A stretch of DNA of 64,000 bases from Amphiura filiformis (GCF_039555335.1 NC_092628.1:100583893-100647892), one strand, 5' to 3'; counted from the first letter of the stretch, positions 34,708 through 46,890 are shown. Numbers and translations are program-made. The notes: a model not told the origin generated them from the sequence alone.

Positions 34708-34772
34708 TGGAGCTGCCGGGGATTGAACCCGGGGCCTCACACATGCAAAGCGTGCGCTCTACCACTGAGCTA
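34708..34772 (-). pseudogene. tRNA-Ala fragment, copy 15, 5' end deleted
   Basis: The 3' acceptor strand, T-arm, anticodon arm and D-arm remain, but the first seven bases of the 5' acceptor strand are deleted together with about 9 bp of flank, as seen against copy 5. The acceptor stem cannot form. An E2F-like 12-mer survives at 34815-34826. Confidence 0.92.
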
Positions 34773-35464
34773 AGACACGAAGATTATACGTAGTTTTTAA
34801 CATGCAGGCTTGCGTTTGGCGGGAAATTGCTTGACTTATTTTCACTTTATCTTTTTATGTAACAATGACCAGTATTGAAAAGTATACATTTTTAGAAAGG
34901 AAATGATAAAAAGAATCCAACTGTATGTTCAAAATGCGGAAAAATACCCGTTTTATCAAAAAAGGTTTGAAAAACGGTCACGCGTACATTTCATAATAAT
35001 AAAAATTACATATTTCTAATCCAGTGGCAAAATTCTTGTTACTTCTTTCTCATTTTTAAACTAAGTCCAGAAATGTGTTTTATGACGAAAATATCATAAA
35101 ACTTGGTAAACAAATAAATAAAATAACACTATGGCAAATTTGGATCCATAAATATGCACAAAAAGTAGTAACGAGATCGTGGACTAGATTCTAACAATAA
35201 TATAGGATTTGGAAATATAAGCAGAACTAGCTATGTGGTATTTCGAACGTTTTGGAGGGAAAATCAATTTTTTGGGACTCAAGTTATTTTCCAAATTTCG
35301 AAGATACAGTTGAATATCTTTTTAGTTATCGTCTCAGCTTTAATCGTTTCCTTTCCAAAAACACATACTTCGTTCATATTGGGGGCCTACTTGTCTTTGT
35401 TACTAAAAGTAAAAAGTTTAGATTTTTAAATCACCCCTGGTTATATAATATTTGTGTTCAAAAT

Positions 35465-35610
35465 ATAAGTCAGGTTATAGGTCAGTTCGGTTCGGTTTGG
35501 GGCTTGGTTTAGGATAAGTTCTTAGGTTTAGCTTGAGGGCTTAGTTTATAGGTTACCATTAGGCTGAGGATTAGGGTTATGCTTAAGATTAGGTACAGGG
35601 TTAGGATATT
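35465..35610 (+). repeat. Degenerate GGTTAGG tract at the end of block 2
   Basis: It is the counterpart of 13618-13790, more eroded and slightly shorter, with words such as GCTGAGGATTAGGGTTATGC. Its position at the end of both blocks shows that it was part of the ancestral unit. Confidence 0.6.
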
Positions 35611-35747
35611 GGATTTTTGGCCTAACTGATTCTTCGGACAATTATATAAACGAGATGTAACCAGGTTACTTTTAGTTTTAGTGCATTTTTTCCTTTTCGG
35701 CCAGAACTATTATTTGAACATCTGGGCACAAAGATTATTTCGAATGT

Positions 35748-36820
35748 CTTTGTCGTGCACAGATCGTGTGTGTAAATGGGACAACAAAATTATTATTGAA
35801 TCTTGATTTGGGCGATTATTGTTTCAAATAAGGGACATTTTTTCTACTATTAAATAAAAACTGACAATTGCTGAGATATATGTCTCGGGGCTATGGAAGC
35901 TTCCAATCAATTCTGGTAAAAAATAAACTATTCGCGCCACTCCCACGGTTAACACGTTAACCTGGTTTAAATAAATAGTCTCTGCTTGATTCCGTTCCCT
36001 ATACGTATGCACACTTGGGGAAACGCCAATGTCAAAGTATTACTTGTGACAGAGACTAAGTATGCCTTTCATGCAGGAAATCAGATGAAAAAGCGCGAAT
36101 CCGATAGGTTCGTGTAGAAAATGAAGTAGGGTCTAACCATATCAAAGATTGTCAGAACCACTTAGATGCGATTTACTATCAATCCGTATTTTGTGGGATA
36201 TCATGGTATATAACACGATATGGAGACTTGACAAGATTACCCGTGCAATAGGAGCCGAATTTCCATGTCTTTCTTCTAAACTAATCTTACACCGACAGAT
36301 AAGGCATCAACATCCGTCATCGCGCTCGCAATAAAACTTGATGAAACCGTGATCAATACTGTGACTTGTATTGGGCCCAATTTCATTACAATGCACTGGC
36401 CTTCCATCATTCTGTACTTGTGTGATTATTCTTGTCAGTCAATCCAATTACATTGAAATCGCACTTTATATGGCGGCGGGAATTAACTATTTGCAGACGA
36501 CTCACAAAAATATGGCATTTTTAGGTCAATTGGTTGGGGTCAAAGACTTAAATCATCAAAAACATACGTAATGATTTTATTTGATGAAGGTTATTTGGAA
36601 CACCGGCTCAAACCAAAGAGTTGTAAATGAAAAAAAAAAAAGGTTTCGAATACCGATATTTCATATAATTAGACACAACTGAACCACGAGAGCGCTCCAT
36701 CCTGCGAAGTGATTATGCTGTCAGACCCGTGTATCCAGAGAGCCAAATCTACATAGATGAAATCGCAGCCAAAAGGATGCGAACCCATGCATGGCACTGT
36801 TCCGATTCGTTCTAGTTGAT
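35748..36820. repeat. Partial higher-order block 3 (leader only)
   Basis: 35748-36485 is nearly identical to the block 1 and 2 leaders. From about 36490 the match becomes patchy (CACCGGCTCAAACCAAAGAG, the AGAGCCAAATCTACAT region) and fades by 36820. No tRNA gene follows, so either the array ends here or the rest was deleted. Confidence 0.75.
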
Positions 36821-38170
36821 TGTTCATGGAGAGCCTGTATAGTCAGGTCAGGCTCATACTCAGGATATCTTTGCAGAGTTCCGAAATTTTATACTTTCCC
36901 TCCCCTTCTAAAAAAAACCGGGAAAAAACACCCCAAAACAAAAAACGCTTGCATGCAAAATGTGGACTTAACCCTTTTCTATTTTGGTCCTTCGTGGACA
37001 TTTGTACTTTGAAAAGTGAGCTTCATGACATTCTTTACTCCTGAAAAGTGGACAATTTCAATTATAGGCCTGAGTTGGGTATCCTTTTCAATAAGAATAG
37101 CTTAAATAGTTCTACGTGGCGCAACACATGAACGTGAACTAGAAACAATTTGAACATGCGCGAGTAAGTTTTCGGAGCACACAAGTACTTCAATCGTTCT
37201 CAAAATTACAAAAGCTTGTTAATGCTCAAACAATTTTTGTGGTATATGAGGTATACTATATTGAAGTTAGTATCCAAAAATGTAAGCTTCTATTCTTTTT
37301 ATCTCAAGAACCAATATAGACATTTCAATGAAAATTTGGAATTACTCATAGATTTCCAATTTTAAAGATGCATTCTACTTTTTACATCTTTCAGAAGAAA
37401 AGGAAGCTGCCGGTGAACACACGAAGAACGTACCCCGAAATCGACACCGTATAGTGGTCCCGGGATAGTGGTTTGTATGCCAGAAACTCACCTGACAAAA
37501 TCAAAACATTTGAGTGAAACTGGAATAAGAAAAACAATTAACTTGTAAAAAAAATGAATAAAAACAGTCGCATATCAGTTGATGAGATTATACCCGAAGA
37601 CTTCCAGTCATGTACGGCGGAAATATTACCAGAAACTGCCTGGAATTGCCGCGTGACTAGAGAGAGATCGGATATCACCTAACACTCATCCCGCGACTAG
37701 TTGTATTATTTGTCCTGATCTCAACACACTCAACTCATTCAATCTATTATATAAAGTTAAATTAATAAATGGTCGTGATGGAGTCCATAAAGCATATTTA
37801 CATTTTCAATCATGATGATTTGATGAAACTAGGGCATCTGTGTATATTAAAGTCATTACGATGAAGTGATCCTACTTGTAAGACTAATAAAATTGGTTTC
37901 TAGTCGTAACTCGTTCTGCCGATGTATATTATTGTCATCAATTTTGGAGAAGTACTTTGGTTTAATGAACATTGAAAAGTCTTTTCGTGATTGTATGTAT
38001 TGATAAACTTGGATTAAGACGTTAATTATTAGTCGGTACATCTTTATGCTTCCGTTTTCTGCAGAAGTCGTTTTGTTATAATATGCCGAGATACTTATCG
38101 CATTTTAAAGCATTTCTTTAGTTAGGAACCGAATATTGAGAGCGTTTTATGTTGGAATTTAGTTGCATTT
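36821..38170. other. Intergenic DNA, nothing recognised
   Basis: There is a GC-richer patch at 37395-37500 and 37610-37670. I could not assign exon boundaries or a protein family to it. Confidence 0.45.
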
Positions 38171-38179
38171 GTTTTTAAA

Positions 38180-38544
38180 GGTCTTAAGCAGTCAAGTTAG
38201 CTCAATCGATAAGGTGTTTGACTATGTTGCGAGAGGTTGCGAGTTCGAACCCCGGCGGTGGTTAGTAAGCGCTCGTGGTGGATAAATTGAGTTAGCTTGA
38301 AATTACCCTGGACAAGTCTGATTGTCTCGTTGTAACCCGTACGAAACTCGGGGAGCTGATCCTGGTTGCGATGGTAAATTGTGGAATGTCTAGGGTGTGT
38401 GCTTCTTAGCTGCAAGTCCCTACGTTGTTGTTTGATGGTTTATGGAATGATGGGGCCGTAGTGGTCAGCGACAATATGTAAAGTGTGCTGATGCTTGTGG
38501 ATCAACGTCTAGGCGTTGTGCCTGTGCGTAGCGCACTATTATGC
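38180..38544 (+). mobile_element. tRNA-derived SINE with 9-bp target duplication
   Basis: The 5' end has a tRNA-like head with an A box (TTAGCTCAATCGATAAGG) and a B box in a T-arm context (GCGAGTTCGAACCCCGGCGG). A non-tRNA body and a tail ending CGTAGCGCACTATTATGC follow. The tail resembles the 3' ends of L2/CR1-type LINEs, which commonly supply SINE mobility. GTTTTTAAA flanks the unit at 38171-38179 and 38545-38553, a perfect 9-bp target duplication that fixes both ends and a length of 365 bp. It may belong to the Deu-type SINE group, but I could not confirm the central domain. Confidence 0.85.
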
Positions 38545-38553
38545 GTTTTTAAA

Positions 38554-39447
38554 TATTGCTTTTGCATTCCTTTTGTTATTGTTGTTTACATAACATATCT
38601 TAAAATAAAGAAATGCACGTAATGACGTAGCCAAAATTAATAGAACAATAACAACAGCAACAACAAACCTGGAAAACAACATTAACAACAAACGAAACAA
38701 AAACACACTAAAACCGTTCTTTAGAATTGGGACATTTTGATACTAGCTGATTGATACCAAGTATGTTAATATCATATGAAAACACCAAAGGTAACAATGA
38801 ATTCGTACATAAATGATATATTTATCGGACAGAGGGACGGGCATTTTTTCATAAACAATCGGAGCAGAGAGCGAGCGATTATTTTAAAAATGCCAATGGA
38901 AATGTTTCATTATTTAATTCCTTCCTTAACAGACAAAACAAATTTAGAAAAATCACTGGATAAAAATGTGGGTTAATTCAATAATAAAAAAGGAAAGATC
39001 TTCTTAATCTGATATAATTTTGTTAAGTCCAGTTTATTAATTAAGTCTACACGTTAATTTGTGTCTCGTTATAGTCTCAAGATAATTTCATCCAATGTCT
39101 TATTAATACATTACTTAACAGTGTAACATGTCAACAAATACATCGGCAATAGCCTAGCCTCTAATGAAATCTCTAATATCCGGGATATAACAAGCCAATT
39201 ATTGAAATGAAATGAAATCTTCTATCAATCATCTATCAATTCATCGGCTTTATTGGTCTTTTAGGTTTACGGTCATCATTAAGTCCAGTAATCAACGAAG
39301 GGCCAGATGCTTGCGCTAAGTGGACAGCTCGTGCATGTTCCAGCCACATCCACCTGGATCATAAACATTGCTCATCAGTTCTTTAACCCCAATGTATGCT
39401 TATAAACATCTGCCAAAAAGTAATTACCCCCTTTTAATGAATGACCA
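38554..39447. other. Intergenic DNA, nothing recognised
   Basis: Contains an A/C-rich stretch near 38640-38720 (AACAACAGCAACAACAAACC). No gene is seen. Confidence 0.45.
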
Positions 39448-39452
39448 TTATT

Positions 39453-40329
39453 CAGTGGACTTCGGTTGTATATATAAATGCGCATATATAAATGCGCACG
39501 TGACCAGATGGCCAGTGCCATGTTCGTGTTACCTCACTGTCAATCACTGAAATTGCGACCACAGTTCCAGGTGGTGGCCGCATTGCATTCTCTAAATTCA
39601 GTCAACCGTGTAATTGAATGGGATTATTTTGAAATTTTAAAACGCTTGAAATATCACAAACAAATAGGCCTATGTTGATAAATAATATAAATGCAAGCTA
39701 AAACCGTTGGGGTTCGATAATGAACCCCACAAAATTAACCGACTATATTGGAAAATGCCATACGGCCGGGCGGTTTCACAAGTTGCCGGCTCGATCATGT
39801 CATCCGCCGCCTGCACAGTTCTGACCTTAAAGCCAATCATGTCCCCTTTCATACTTTCATGCCGTTGCGACAACTGAGGCATGACTTATCAGCCATTCAC
39901 AAGTCTTGATTGTGTCTGTTTGTCTACAATGCGCGTGTGTCACGCCGCTCGGCGGCAAGCAGCATGATAGTATGAAACCAGCACTACGTCATAGATATGG
40001 CCAATTGGCACGCCCATTTAGCACGGAAATTATGAAATATAAGTTTGTAAATCAGCTATATCTAGCTTTTCCGTAGTTTTTTTTTTTTCCGTGATGGAAA
40101 ACGTTACTAAAGAGTTTATCTTTCGGGTCAAGTTATTTTACCCTTTGCAGTCAATGCCACTATTTTGCAAAAGCAATTTTCCTTGCGACCTGTCATTTCC
40201 CCCTATACTTTTGCACGGGGAGTTTATGTACATCCGGGTACCTTATATCGTTTAATACGGTATGGCGACTTGTAGATGTCACGTGCGCATTTATATATGC
40301 GCATTTATATATACAACCGAAGTCCACTG
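39453..40329. mobile_element. 877-bp non-autonomous DNA transposon, 5-bp target duplication
   Basis: Inverted termini of about 52 bp begin CAGTGGACTTCGGTTGTATA and end with the complement. Each includes a duplicated TATATAAATGCGCA word and CACGTGAC. TTATT lies on both sides (39448-39452, 40330-40334). The CAGTG start is hAT-like, but a 5-bp duplication is shorter than the usual 8, so the superfamily stays open. The inside has no long open frame. It includes CACGCCGCTCGGCGGCAAG, a GC-rich island in AT-rich DNA. Confidence 0.82.
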
Positions 40330-40423
40330 TTATTCCACAAAGGTTGGTCGTATGCAAAATGTGGGATATGCATTCGAAGCAGAATCGTATTTAATGTTTT
40401 ATATGCCGTTTTTATTGTGTACG

Positions 40424-40703
40424 GTCCTGTGATACACCTTCCCCAATCAAACACATTTGCATTTGATCATCTTCTACTCTTCCCTGAGTAGATCATTATA
40501 ATATCAAATCTAAACACCTTGCCATGGAATTCACCATATCACGTCCAAACTCACATTGGGCGCCCCATTACTTTTTTAAAGGAATTTTTTATTATTGTGT
40601 ATTATATGTATGACCATGTGCCACCTGGGAACCAAGGGAGAACAGTGCCAGTGCATTGATTGGTCACCCCAGGTTAAATAAGAAATAAATAAATAAATAA
40701 ATA
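40424..40703 (+). mobile_element. LINE-like 3' tail with dispersed repeat and AAAT microsatellite
   Basis: 40424-40600 is the plus-strand copy of the repeat at 28200-28380. It runs on into CACCTGGGAACCAAGGGAG and GGTCACCCCAGGTTAAATAA, and ends in about six AAAT units (40683-40704). A short 3' segment closed by a tandem AAAT tail is typical of 5'-truncated non-LTR retrotransposons. The clade cannot be named from this tail. Confidence 0.5.
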
Positions 40704-40704
40704 A

Positions 40705-41299
40705 AACATTATCTTCCATGGACAGTGAATACAACGCAATAAGATTTTGCTGCAACTTTCAAATTTTGAGTTATAGTTCAGTTTATCCGAACAGTCGAAT
40801 TTGTTGAAGAACCCGACCCTAACATTTAAACCGTAATAATAATACAAACCATAAACTTTCGCCTTATATACGATAGTGGCTTGGTTTCGTATTGCATAAC
40901 AAAACCTCTTGTAATGGACTATTTGTAACACCTTACATAATGTTTTTATATGGGTTCCAGACTTGATCATGTTGATACACTGACCCATTGAAACGTTTGG
41001 ATGCATGGAACATCTCGGGATCATTTCAAGTGTGCACAATGGGTTATTATCATGTGTAACTCCTTTTGTTAATATTTGAATTTGATTGACAGCTAGCTCT
41101 CTGGACTCGGATTTGCTTGATAATCCTTTTGTGCGAAACGGAATAAATTATGAAAGGATTTGTTATATAATAAGACACATTGCCTAAGTCTTGAACCGAG
41201 CCAGTACAACAAACGACAAAAGGACGAAATACAGAGATAGCATAGGAGCAACTTCAACAAATGTGTTCAGAAATATACACTTCAAATATTCACTCTTCG
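40705..41299. other. Intergenic DNA, nothing recognised
   Basis: Only short open frames; a minus-strand frame of about 120 codons (40674-41039) has no recognisable domain and is AT-rich. Confidence 0.45.
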
Positions 41300-41990
41300 T
41301 CCTATCTTGCATCAATTCACATGGAGCTATTCCAGTTGAAAATCATACACCCCCTATGAAAGACACGACCTTAATTCAAACATTTTAGCCTGTCAAATAT
41401 ATTAAACAAGTACTAACTACTTAAGGTTTCACCATCGGGGCTGATGGCTTGATCGCAAGTGTCTTGGTCCACTGCTTTTCCCGCGAAACGGCTTGCTGAC
41501 ATTTCTCGGAAGTGATGTTTTGTTTTAAGCAGTGGCTCGTATACGTGATCGGGAGACACGAGACCTTCGTCGCGGTTGATTGCTTTGGCCCCCCTTTTAC
41601 GAATGTAGATTGCATCTCTGATTCTCTTACTGAAATCATTTTGAGTCTTTATCGAGGATTGTTGCCGCTTCACATTCTATGATATGATTTTCATGAGCTA
41701 TGTAGTCTATGATGGCTGATTGTGCTGTTCTGTGGTTGATTTTTTTTCTATTTGCTCTCGTGAACTTTCTTTCAGCAACCGTTTCAGAGTCCTTTTTGTG
41801 TTCTTTTAGTCTTGTTCCAAACTGTCGACCAGTCTCCCTATATAATGTATACGACTTGTCACAACCTTTACAGGGAATGTTGTACACCACATCACTAGTC
41901 TGCTCAATCCCTCATTTCAAATATATAGTTTTGGTTTCTCTTTTGTTCAGAAACCAAAAATCAAGGGATTAAAAAGTAGAGCTGATCTGA
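41300..41990 (-). mobile_element. Penelope-like retroelement fragment: GIY-YIG endonuclease end and 3' region
   Basis: Minus-strand reading shows the start of a GIY-YIG nuclease (VYNIPCKGCDKSY, then ETGRQFGTRLKEHKKD) and the downstream helices (RIRDAIYIRKRG, INRDEG) that close the endonuclease domain of Penelope-like elements. This domain normally follows the reverse transcriptase and nicks target DNA. The RT part is absent here. The copy is broken and spread over more than one reading frame. Its 3' region (41300-41530) recurs inverted at 43358-43690. Confidence 0.85.
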
Positions 41991-43099
41991 TCTGCAATCA
42001 TAACACTATTATGCTGGGAGGACACAGTATAGGGTATATAACCAGAAGTATACAATAACCTATTGTGCTAACATAATTATTATCATGATTGATATCGGAA
42101 ATCTATCCCGCGGACGACAGTTGATGCTCTCTGTCGAAGGTAGGTGGCATATTACACTCACGAGTTCTGGCCTAGAAATCATATACATGCGCGTATACTG
42201 AAGGATGGGGTGGGGTGGGGGAATTTGTTTGTTTGTATGAGACACAAACGATGCATGGAGATGATTTGATTATGAATTAGTTTATTATCCCGGGAAGCAC
42301 AACCCATACCTCTTTAAGAGGGGGCTCCCCACCCTATATAACCACCTCTTTCCTAAATTACCCCTTTCCCCTCCTCCTCCCCTACATTCGATATCTTCAT
42401 CTCGAGCTCTCCTCCCCTTCTCTTTCACTTCCAATGCTCTCTCTCATATGTTTCTCTCTCCCGGCCCATATCCCCTTGCCCTCCCCCCCACACACACACA
42501 CCCCGATCTTCTCCCTCTATCTTCTACTTTTTGCAGTAAAAATTGCTTCAGTAAAAGTCATTAGGTTATTAGAGGAAATATAATGGCCTTCCATCGATTC
42601 TGGTACATGGGATTAAGGACATGAATCGATTTTGTTTATAGCACCTATACAATTACAGTAGTGGCCCTTTTGTAATGTCGAATGCAAATATTTCGATGGT
42701 CTATATATTTTCACAGTGAAATCAGCTTAGGCTATTTCGTAGTCTCAAGCCAATGCTTTCAATCTAAATCAATGCTTTCAAATGTAGACTGTTTTGTTCG
42801 ACTTCTCTGCTCGTGAATATTGCACTGCGAATTTTAAACATTTCTTTTGTATACTTAGATCAGGTAACTCGAAAATCCTGTAATTTTATTCGTCACACCA
42901 CTTATAAGAAACTGAAACCAAAACCGAAACTACCTGTCACAAATGTTTAGTTTTAAACAAAAGGTAGAAACAAAGAGTTCGATATCTTGTGATTCAAGTG
43001 TTTAGGCAGGACAATAGGAAACCACGTGACGAAAACCAAAACCAAAACTAAAACTATATATTTGAAATGAGGCAATGTCTTTCTTGTCCTTAGGATGGA
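41991..43099. other. Intergenic DNA with pyrimidine-rich stretch
   Basis: 42320-42540 is rich in C and T (CCCCTTTCCCCTCCTCCTCC and a short CA run). The remainder shows nothing I can name. It separates two Penelope-like fragments of the same orientation and could be unrelated DNA inserted between them. Confidence 0.5.
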
Positions 43100-43360
43100 C
43101 CCCGGGGATGGACCAGCAGACTTTTCAACGTGTTTGGAGTTTCTCTGACAAGCTCTCTACGTAGGGTATCATGCCTTTAGATGGTGTGTCTTCTTTCTTT
43201 TTCTGTCTCACTTTCGGTTGTTTGTCATTTTTTTGCTGCTTCACTCTGTCTAAAGACCACTTGGGATAACCACATTCTGTAAGCGCTGTCCTGATCTTAT
43301 TCTCCTCCTCGTAGGTCTCATATCTCTCGATCACGTATACATGGTATACGATCCACTGCT
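43100..43360 (-). mobile_element. Penelope-like fragment: RT-to-endonuclease linker
   Basis: The minus-strand frame contains NKIRTALTECGYPKWSLDRV, a lysine-rich linker, then MIPYVESLSEKLQ. This matches the thumb/linker segment that lies between the reverse transcriptase and the GIY-YIG domain in Penelope-like elements. It would lie upstream of the 41.3-42.0 kb piece in a full element. Confidence 0.75.
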
Positions 43361-43690
43361 CAAAACAAAACATCACTTCCGGGAAATGTCAACAAGCCGT
43401 TTCGTGGGAAAAGCAGTGGACCAAGAGTCCAAGACACTTGTGATCAAGGAATCAGCCCCGATGGCGAAAGCTTAAGTAGTGAGTACATGTTTAATGGATT
43501 TGACAAGCTAAAATGTTTGAATTATTTATCTACAATCATACAAATGCATCTATTTACACGACCTTAACCTTCCACACATGGAGTGTGACTTGGGTTACCC
43601 GAATTAAGGTCATGTCTTCGGGGCCGGGTTTATTTATGTATTTTAATTGGAATAGCTCATTGCTATGTTCAATTCATTTCCATCTGACCC
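43358..43690 (+). mobile_element. Inverted copy of the Penelope-like 3' end
   Basis: The plus strand repeats the 3' part of the minus-strand fragment at 41300-41530 (AAACATCACTTCCG, GGGAAAAGCAGTGGACCAAG, ATCAGCCCCGATGG, AAGCTTAAGTAGT). An extra stretch of about 75 bp interrupts the homology near 43530-43605. Partial copies in inverted orientation around one insertion are typical of Penelope-like elements. Confidence 0.78.
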
Positions 43691-46606
43691 TACTAGTGTT
43701 CAGATCATCCAGCCTAGTTTAAACACCAATTGTACACAGACAGATATCAGGAAATACGTGTCTAAACACTTGGATTAGCACTAATGCTTAGCACGCGCTT
43801 TTACGTGTCATCACAATATACAACCCGTGTACTAAAACATCTAGCAAATATCAGCTCCTGCACTCAAGAACCACTGTATCATTACAAGGCTTGTTTATAT
43901 TCGTTTGAATGATGTTTTTGAACATTTCAAATAAATCATGTAAAATTGTAACACAAATGTGTTAACTTGTTGGACTTTGTATGAGCTATAGGATTCCAGT
44001 TACCATCAGTGAAATGCTATAGTCCTCTTTTTTTCGCAGTCATTGACACCGAGCCGATGCCTGTATATCATCGGTTACAAATTCTGGAAGATTATCTCCA
44101 CAAAGGACATCAGATAGGTGATATATTTTCTGATGTTATATAAAGAACTTCGCAATATGTTATAAGTTGGGTGATAAATAGCACACTTTTCGTTTAAGGT
44201 GCGATATCCTGAATGTGTTGTCGATAGATCAGATAAGTTGGTTTGTCGGAGAGAAGGAAAAAACGGTTTCAAAGGTCATATCGTACATTCAAGATATTAC
44301 AACACTCGTGTAGGCCTATCTTATTAGATTTTCAGTTTTATTTTTTAACGTTGTATCAATTTTTCTGAATATTCACGATGTATTTATCCAGATTTTAAAG
44401 TTAACAAACCATTAAACAAAACAAATATGAGCAAACAATGTAGAACGAAACAAAATACACAAGCAGAAATTCCGTCTATCTCTGTCCCTTATTGTCTGTC
44501 CACATGACCTTTTCTGTCTGTCTGTTTGTCTGTCGGGGTGTCTGTGTGTCGGGGGTGGGCCGGGGTGGTGGGTGTCTGTCTGTTTGTCCGGGTGTCTGCC
44601 TGTCCTGTTTATTTGTTTGTGTCACAAAGTTGTCTATCATTCAAATCTTGTTATGAAACCAGTCTTTGAAACTTTTCGAAGTCGCATCGAATGCCATGAT
44701 TTTGGTAGTGCACGACCGTCGTCGGCCGGACCTACTACCGGCCAATTCGGCAAGGTGCCATTGCGACATAACTTTGACGTAACAACTTGCTAGCCTCTGA
44801 CTAGAGACTGACTAGCTCCATGAATAACTTTACCTACTATTATCGAGTATTTGCAATTATGGTTCACAAACTTTCTTTAACACATTTCATATCGCTTATT
44901 TTTACACCTAAATCTGAGCATTACCACATAAGTTGAAGTTCATGGTGGTTGACATTGATTGCAGTATGCAGAGCGTTAATATACACAAACTAATAAGATC
45001 ACCTAGCTACCTCCATGAGCTTAAATAATCAGTAATACAAACTCTAATGCAATTGGAATCCATAGTTATATGATGACAAGAAAATAGGCAAAATGCCCTG
45101 ACAGCACACTCGACAACTCAACGGAATCGCTGATCATCCTGCACAATTCCCAAACGTCAGATCTTGTTTCCTTAATACAAACCTAATACCCTACCACCCT
45201 CAACAAAAAAAGATAATATAACCAAATTCTAGAAACAGTTTCTTATTAAGGGCGCTAGAAATACAATCTGTTGGAGTGTGTGGTTGCCATATATGACCTA
45301 CGTTAGCTATACCCTTAAGCAAATTATAACCATGATATAACACCATCATCAATCGTATTTACAACAAGCAGAGGATGTCGGACATGGAATCACGGTGGAT
45401 ATAGCCTATCATCACAAAATGGTACAGATGCGCTGCGTGGCTGTATTTGAAAACAAATCAGTATCTAGAAGCGTCAAATAGCACTTCGGCTATTTCCCCC
45501 ACAATATTTGGTATTTGATGGTAGACTATCAGCCGTTGGGGGTTTTCAGTGTACATAAAGTACATCCCTTGAGCAAAATTGCCATGCAATCATAAGAACA
45601 CCAACAAAAGTCTCGTGTTGTTTTTTATTCTCTCTCTTCAATTCCTCTAAACATGCTAAATAGCTATCGTCGATCATTTCACGCTGTTCTGATAGATCAA
45701 ATTGCCGTCGTATGTATGTGGTTAGTTTGTCTTTCTCGTAACAAATAACAGTATTACAAGCGGTATTATTTTCTTAATGGCCTAAGGGAACATTCAAAAA
45801 CGAAAATGTCTATCTTGTAAGCGGAAAAAATGATAGCCAGCGCGGTAATTACCTTATCTTTCTTTACGTCAATTGAAGGGCTATTTATTCATTGCGATTT
45901 GGCGAGAATGGTTAATAACTTAATACTGAGCACGCGGCTATGTTGTGTAAGTCATCGAATGATACGAATATGGTTTCACGAAGGGTTCTTGCATGCACCA
46001 TGGACCAAAATTAGCCATTTTGAACTCAGTTTGAATGCGTTTCTAGCGCGATTTTCAAAAATCGCGCTGAAAATGAGAGCTAATGAGAGCTGGTGACATT
46101 GTAGAAATTTTTGGGAAACTTTCTGGACTTTGTCATTTACAACTATACCATCCGCGTAGAGAAGATTAGCTATACTTCTTGGCGTGTTTAGGGAATACTC
46201 TTAATGGCGAGTTTAAAGCCACATCATAATTGATCGTGGAAAAGAGTTTTGGATAGAAGCAGTAAATGAGTTATAGGTTATGAAAAGAATTCCTCAATGT
46301 AGCATACTATTTTGTAAGAGTTTATCTTGGTTCATGGGCAGTCAAGTTGGAAAGCTGTATCCCTATCTTGATGGTAGAGTATTCAATTTATCTGTAATCA
46401 TTTATAAACGTTTAAAAGAATGATTAAACATGGCTACATTGTGTACATATTTATGATATTCTGTTTAGAACGGGATTAACAACACCAACCATCTCCCAAT
46501 TTATTTACACATTTACTCCTTAATTTATCATATTACTCTCTCTTATTTCTTCATCACTATACATATAATTAATAATAATCTTTTGCATTTTACAATTTTC
46601 TCAAAA
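43691..46606. other. Intergenic DNA with TCTG-rich low-complexity patch
   Basis: 44510-44620 is a degenerate TGTC/TCTG tract. Nothing else is recognised across nearly 3 kb. Short open frames have no family resemblance. Confidence 0.5.
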
Positions 46607-46890
46607 TTACCACACCGTTGCTATCTACCGAAGACAGCAAACTAAAAGGCTAGTTACCACACCGTTGCTATCTACCGAAGACAGCAAACTAAAAGGCTAG
46701 TTACCACACCGTTGCTATCTACTGAAGACAGCAAACTAACAGGCTAGTTACCACACCGTTGCTATCTACTCAAGACAGCAAACTAACAGGCTAGTTACCA
46801 CACCGTTGCTATCTACTCAAGACAGCAAACTACCAGGCTATAGTTACCACACCGTTGATGTCTACCGAAGACAGCAAACTACTAGGCTAG
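46607..46890 (+). repeat. 47-bp hairpin array, six units
   Basis: Six head-to-tail units begin TTACCACACCGTTGC. Each holds TTGCTATCTACCGAAGACAG, continuing to CAA, which folds into a 9-bp stem with one mismatch and a 5-nt loop. Units 1 and 2 are identical; the others vary mainly in the loop and the linker (AAAAGG, AACAGG, ACCAGG). Four related units lie in the opposite orientation at 50085-50319. Confidence 0.93.

Larger units (their letters stand above)
14104..35747. repeat. Higher-order block 2 of the tRNA-Ala locus
   Basis: It repeats the order of block 1: leader, tRNA array, GGTTAGG-rich end. It is longer because of a 3,160-bp insertion in the leader (14486-17645), a 6,585-bp insertion (23199-29783) and extra tandem copies of tRNA units. 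After subtracting the two insertions about 11.9 kb remain, against 9.1 kb in block 1. It carries tRNA copies 6-15. Confidence 0.78.

Noticed and set aside
37390-37500. GC-richer patch as a host exon
   Set aside because: Frames contain stops, and I could not place splice sites or recognise a protein.
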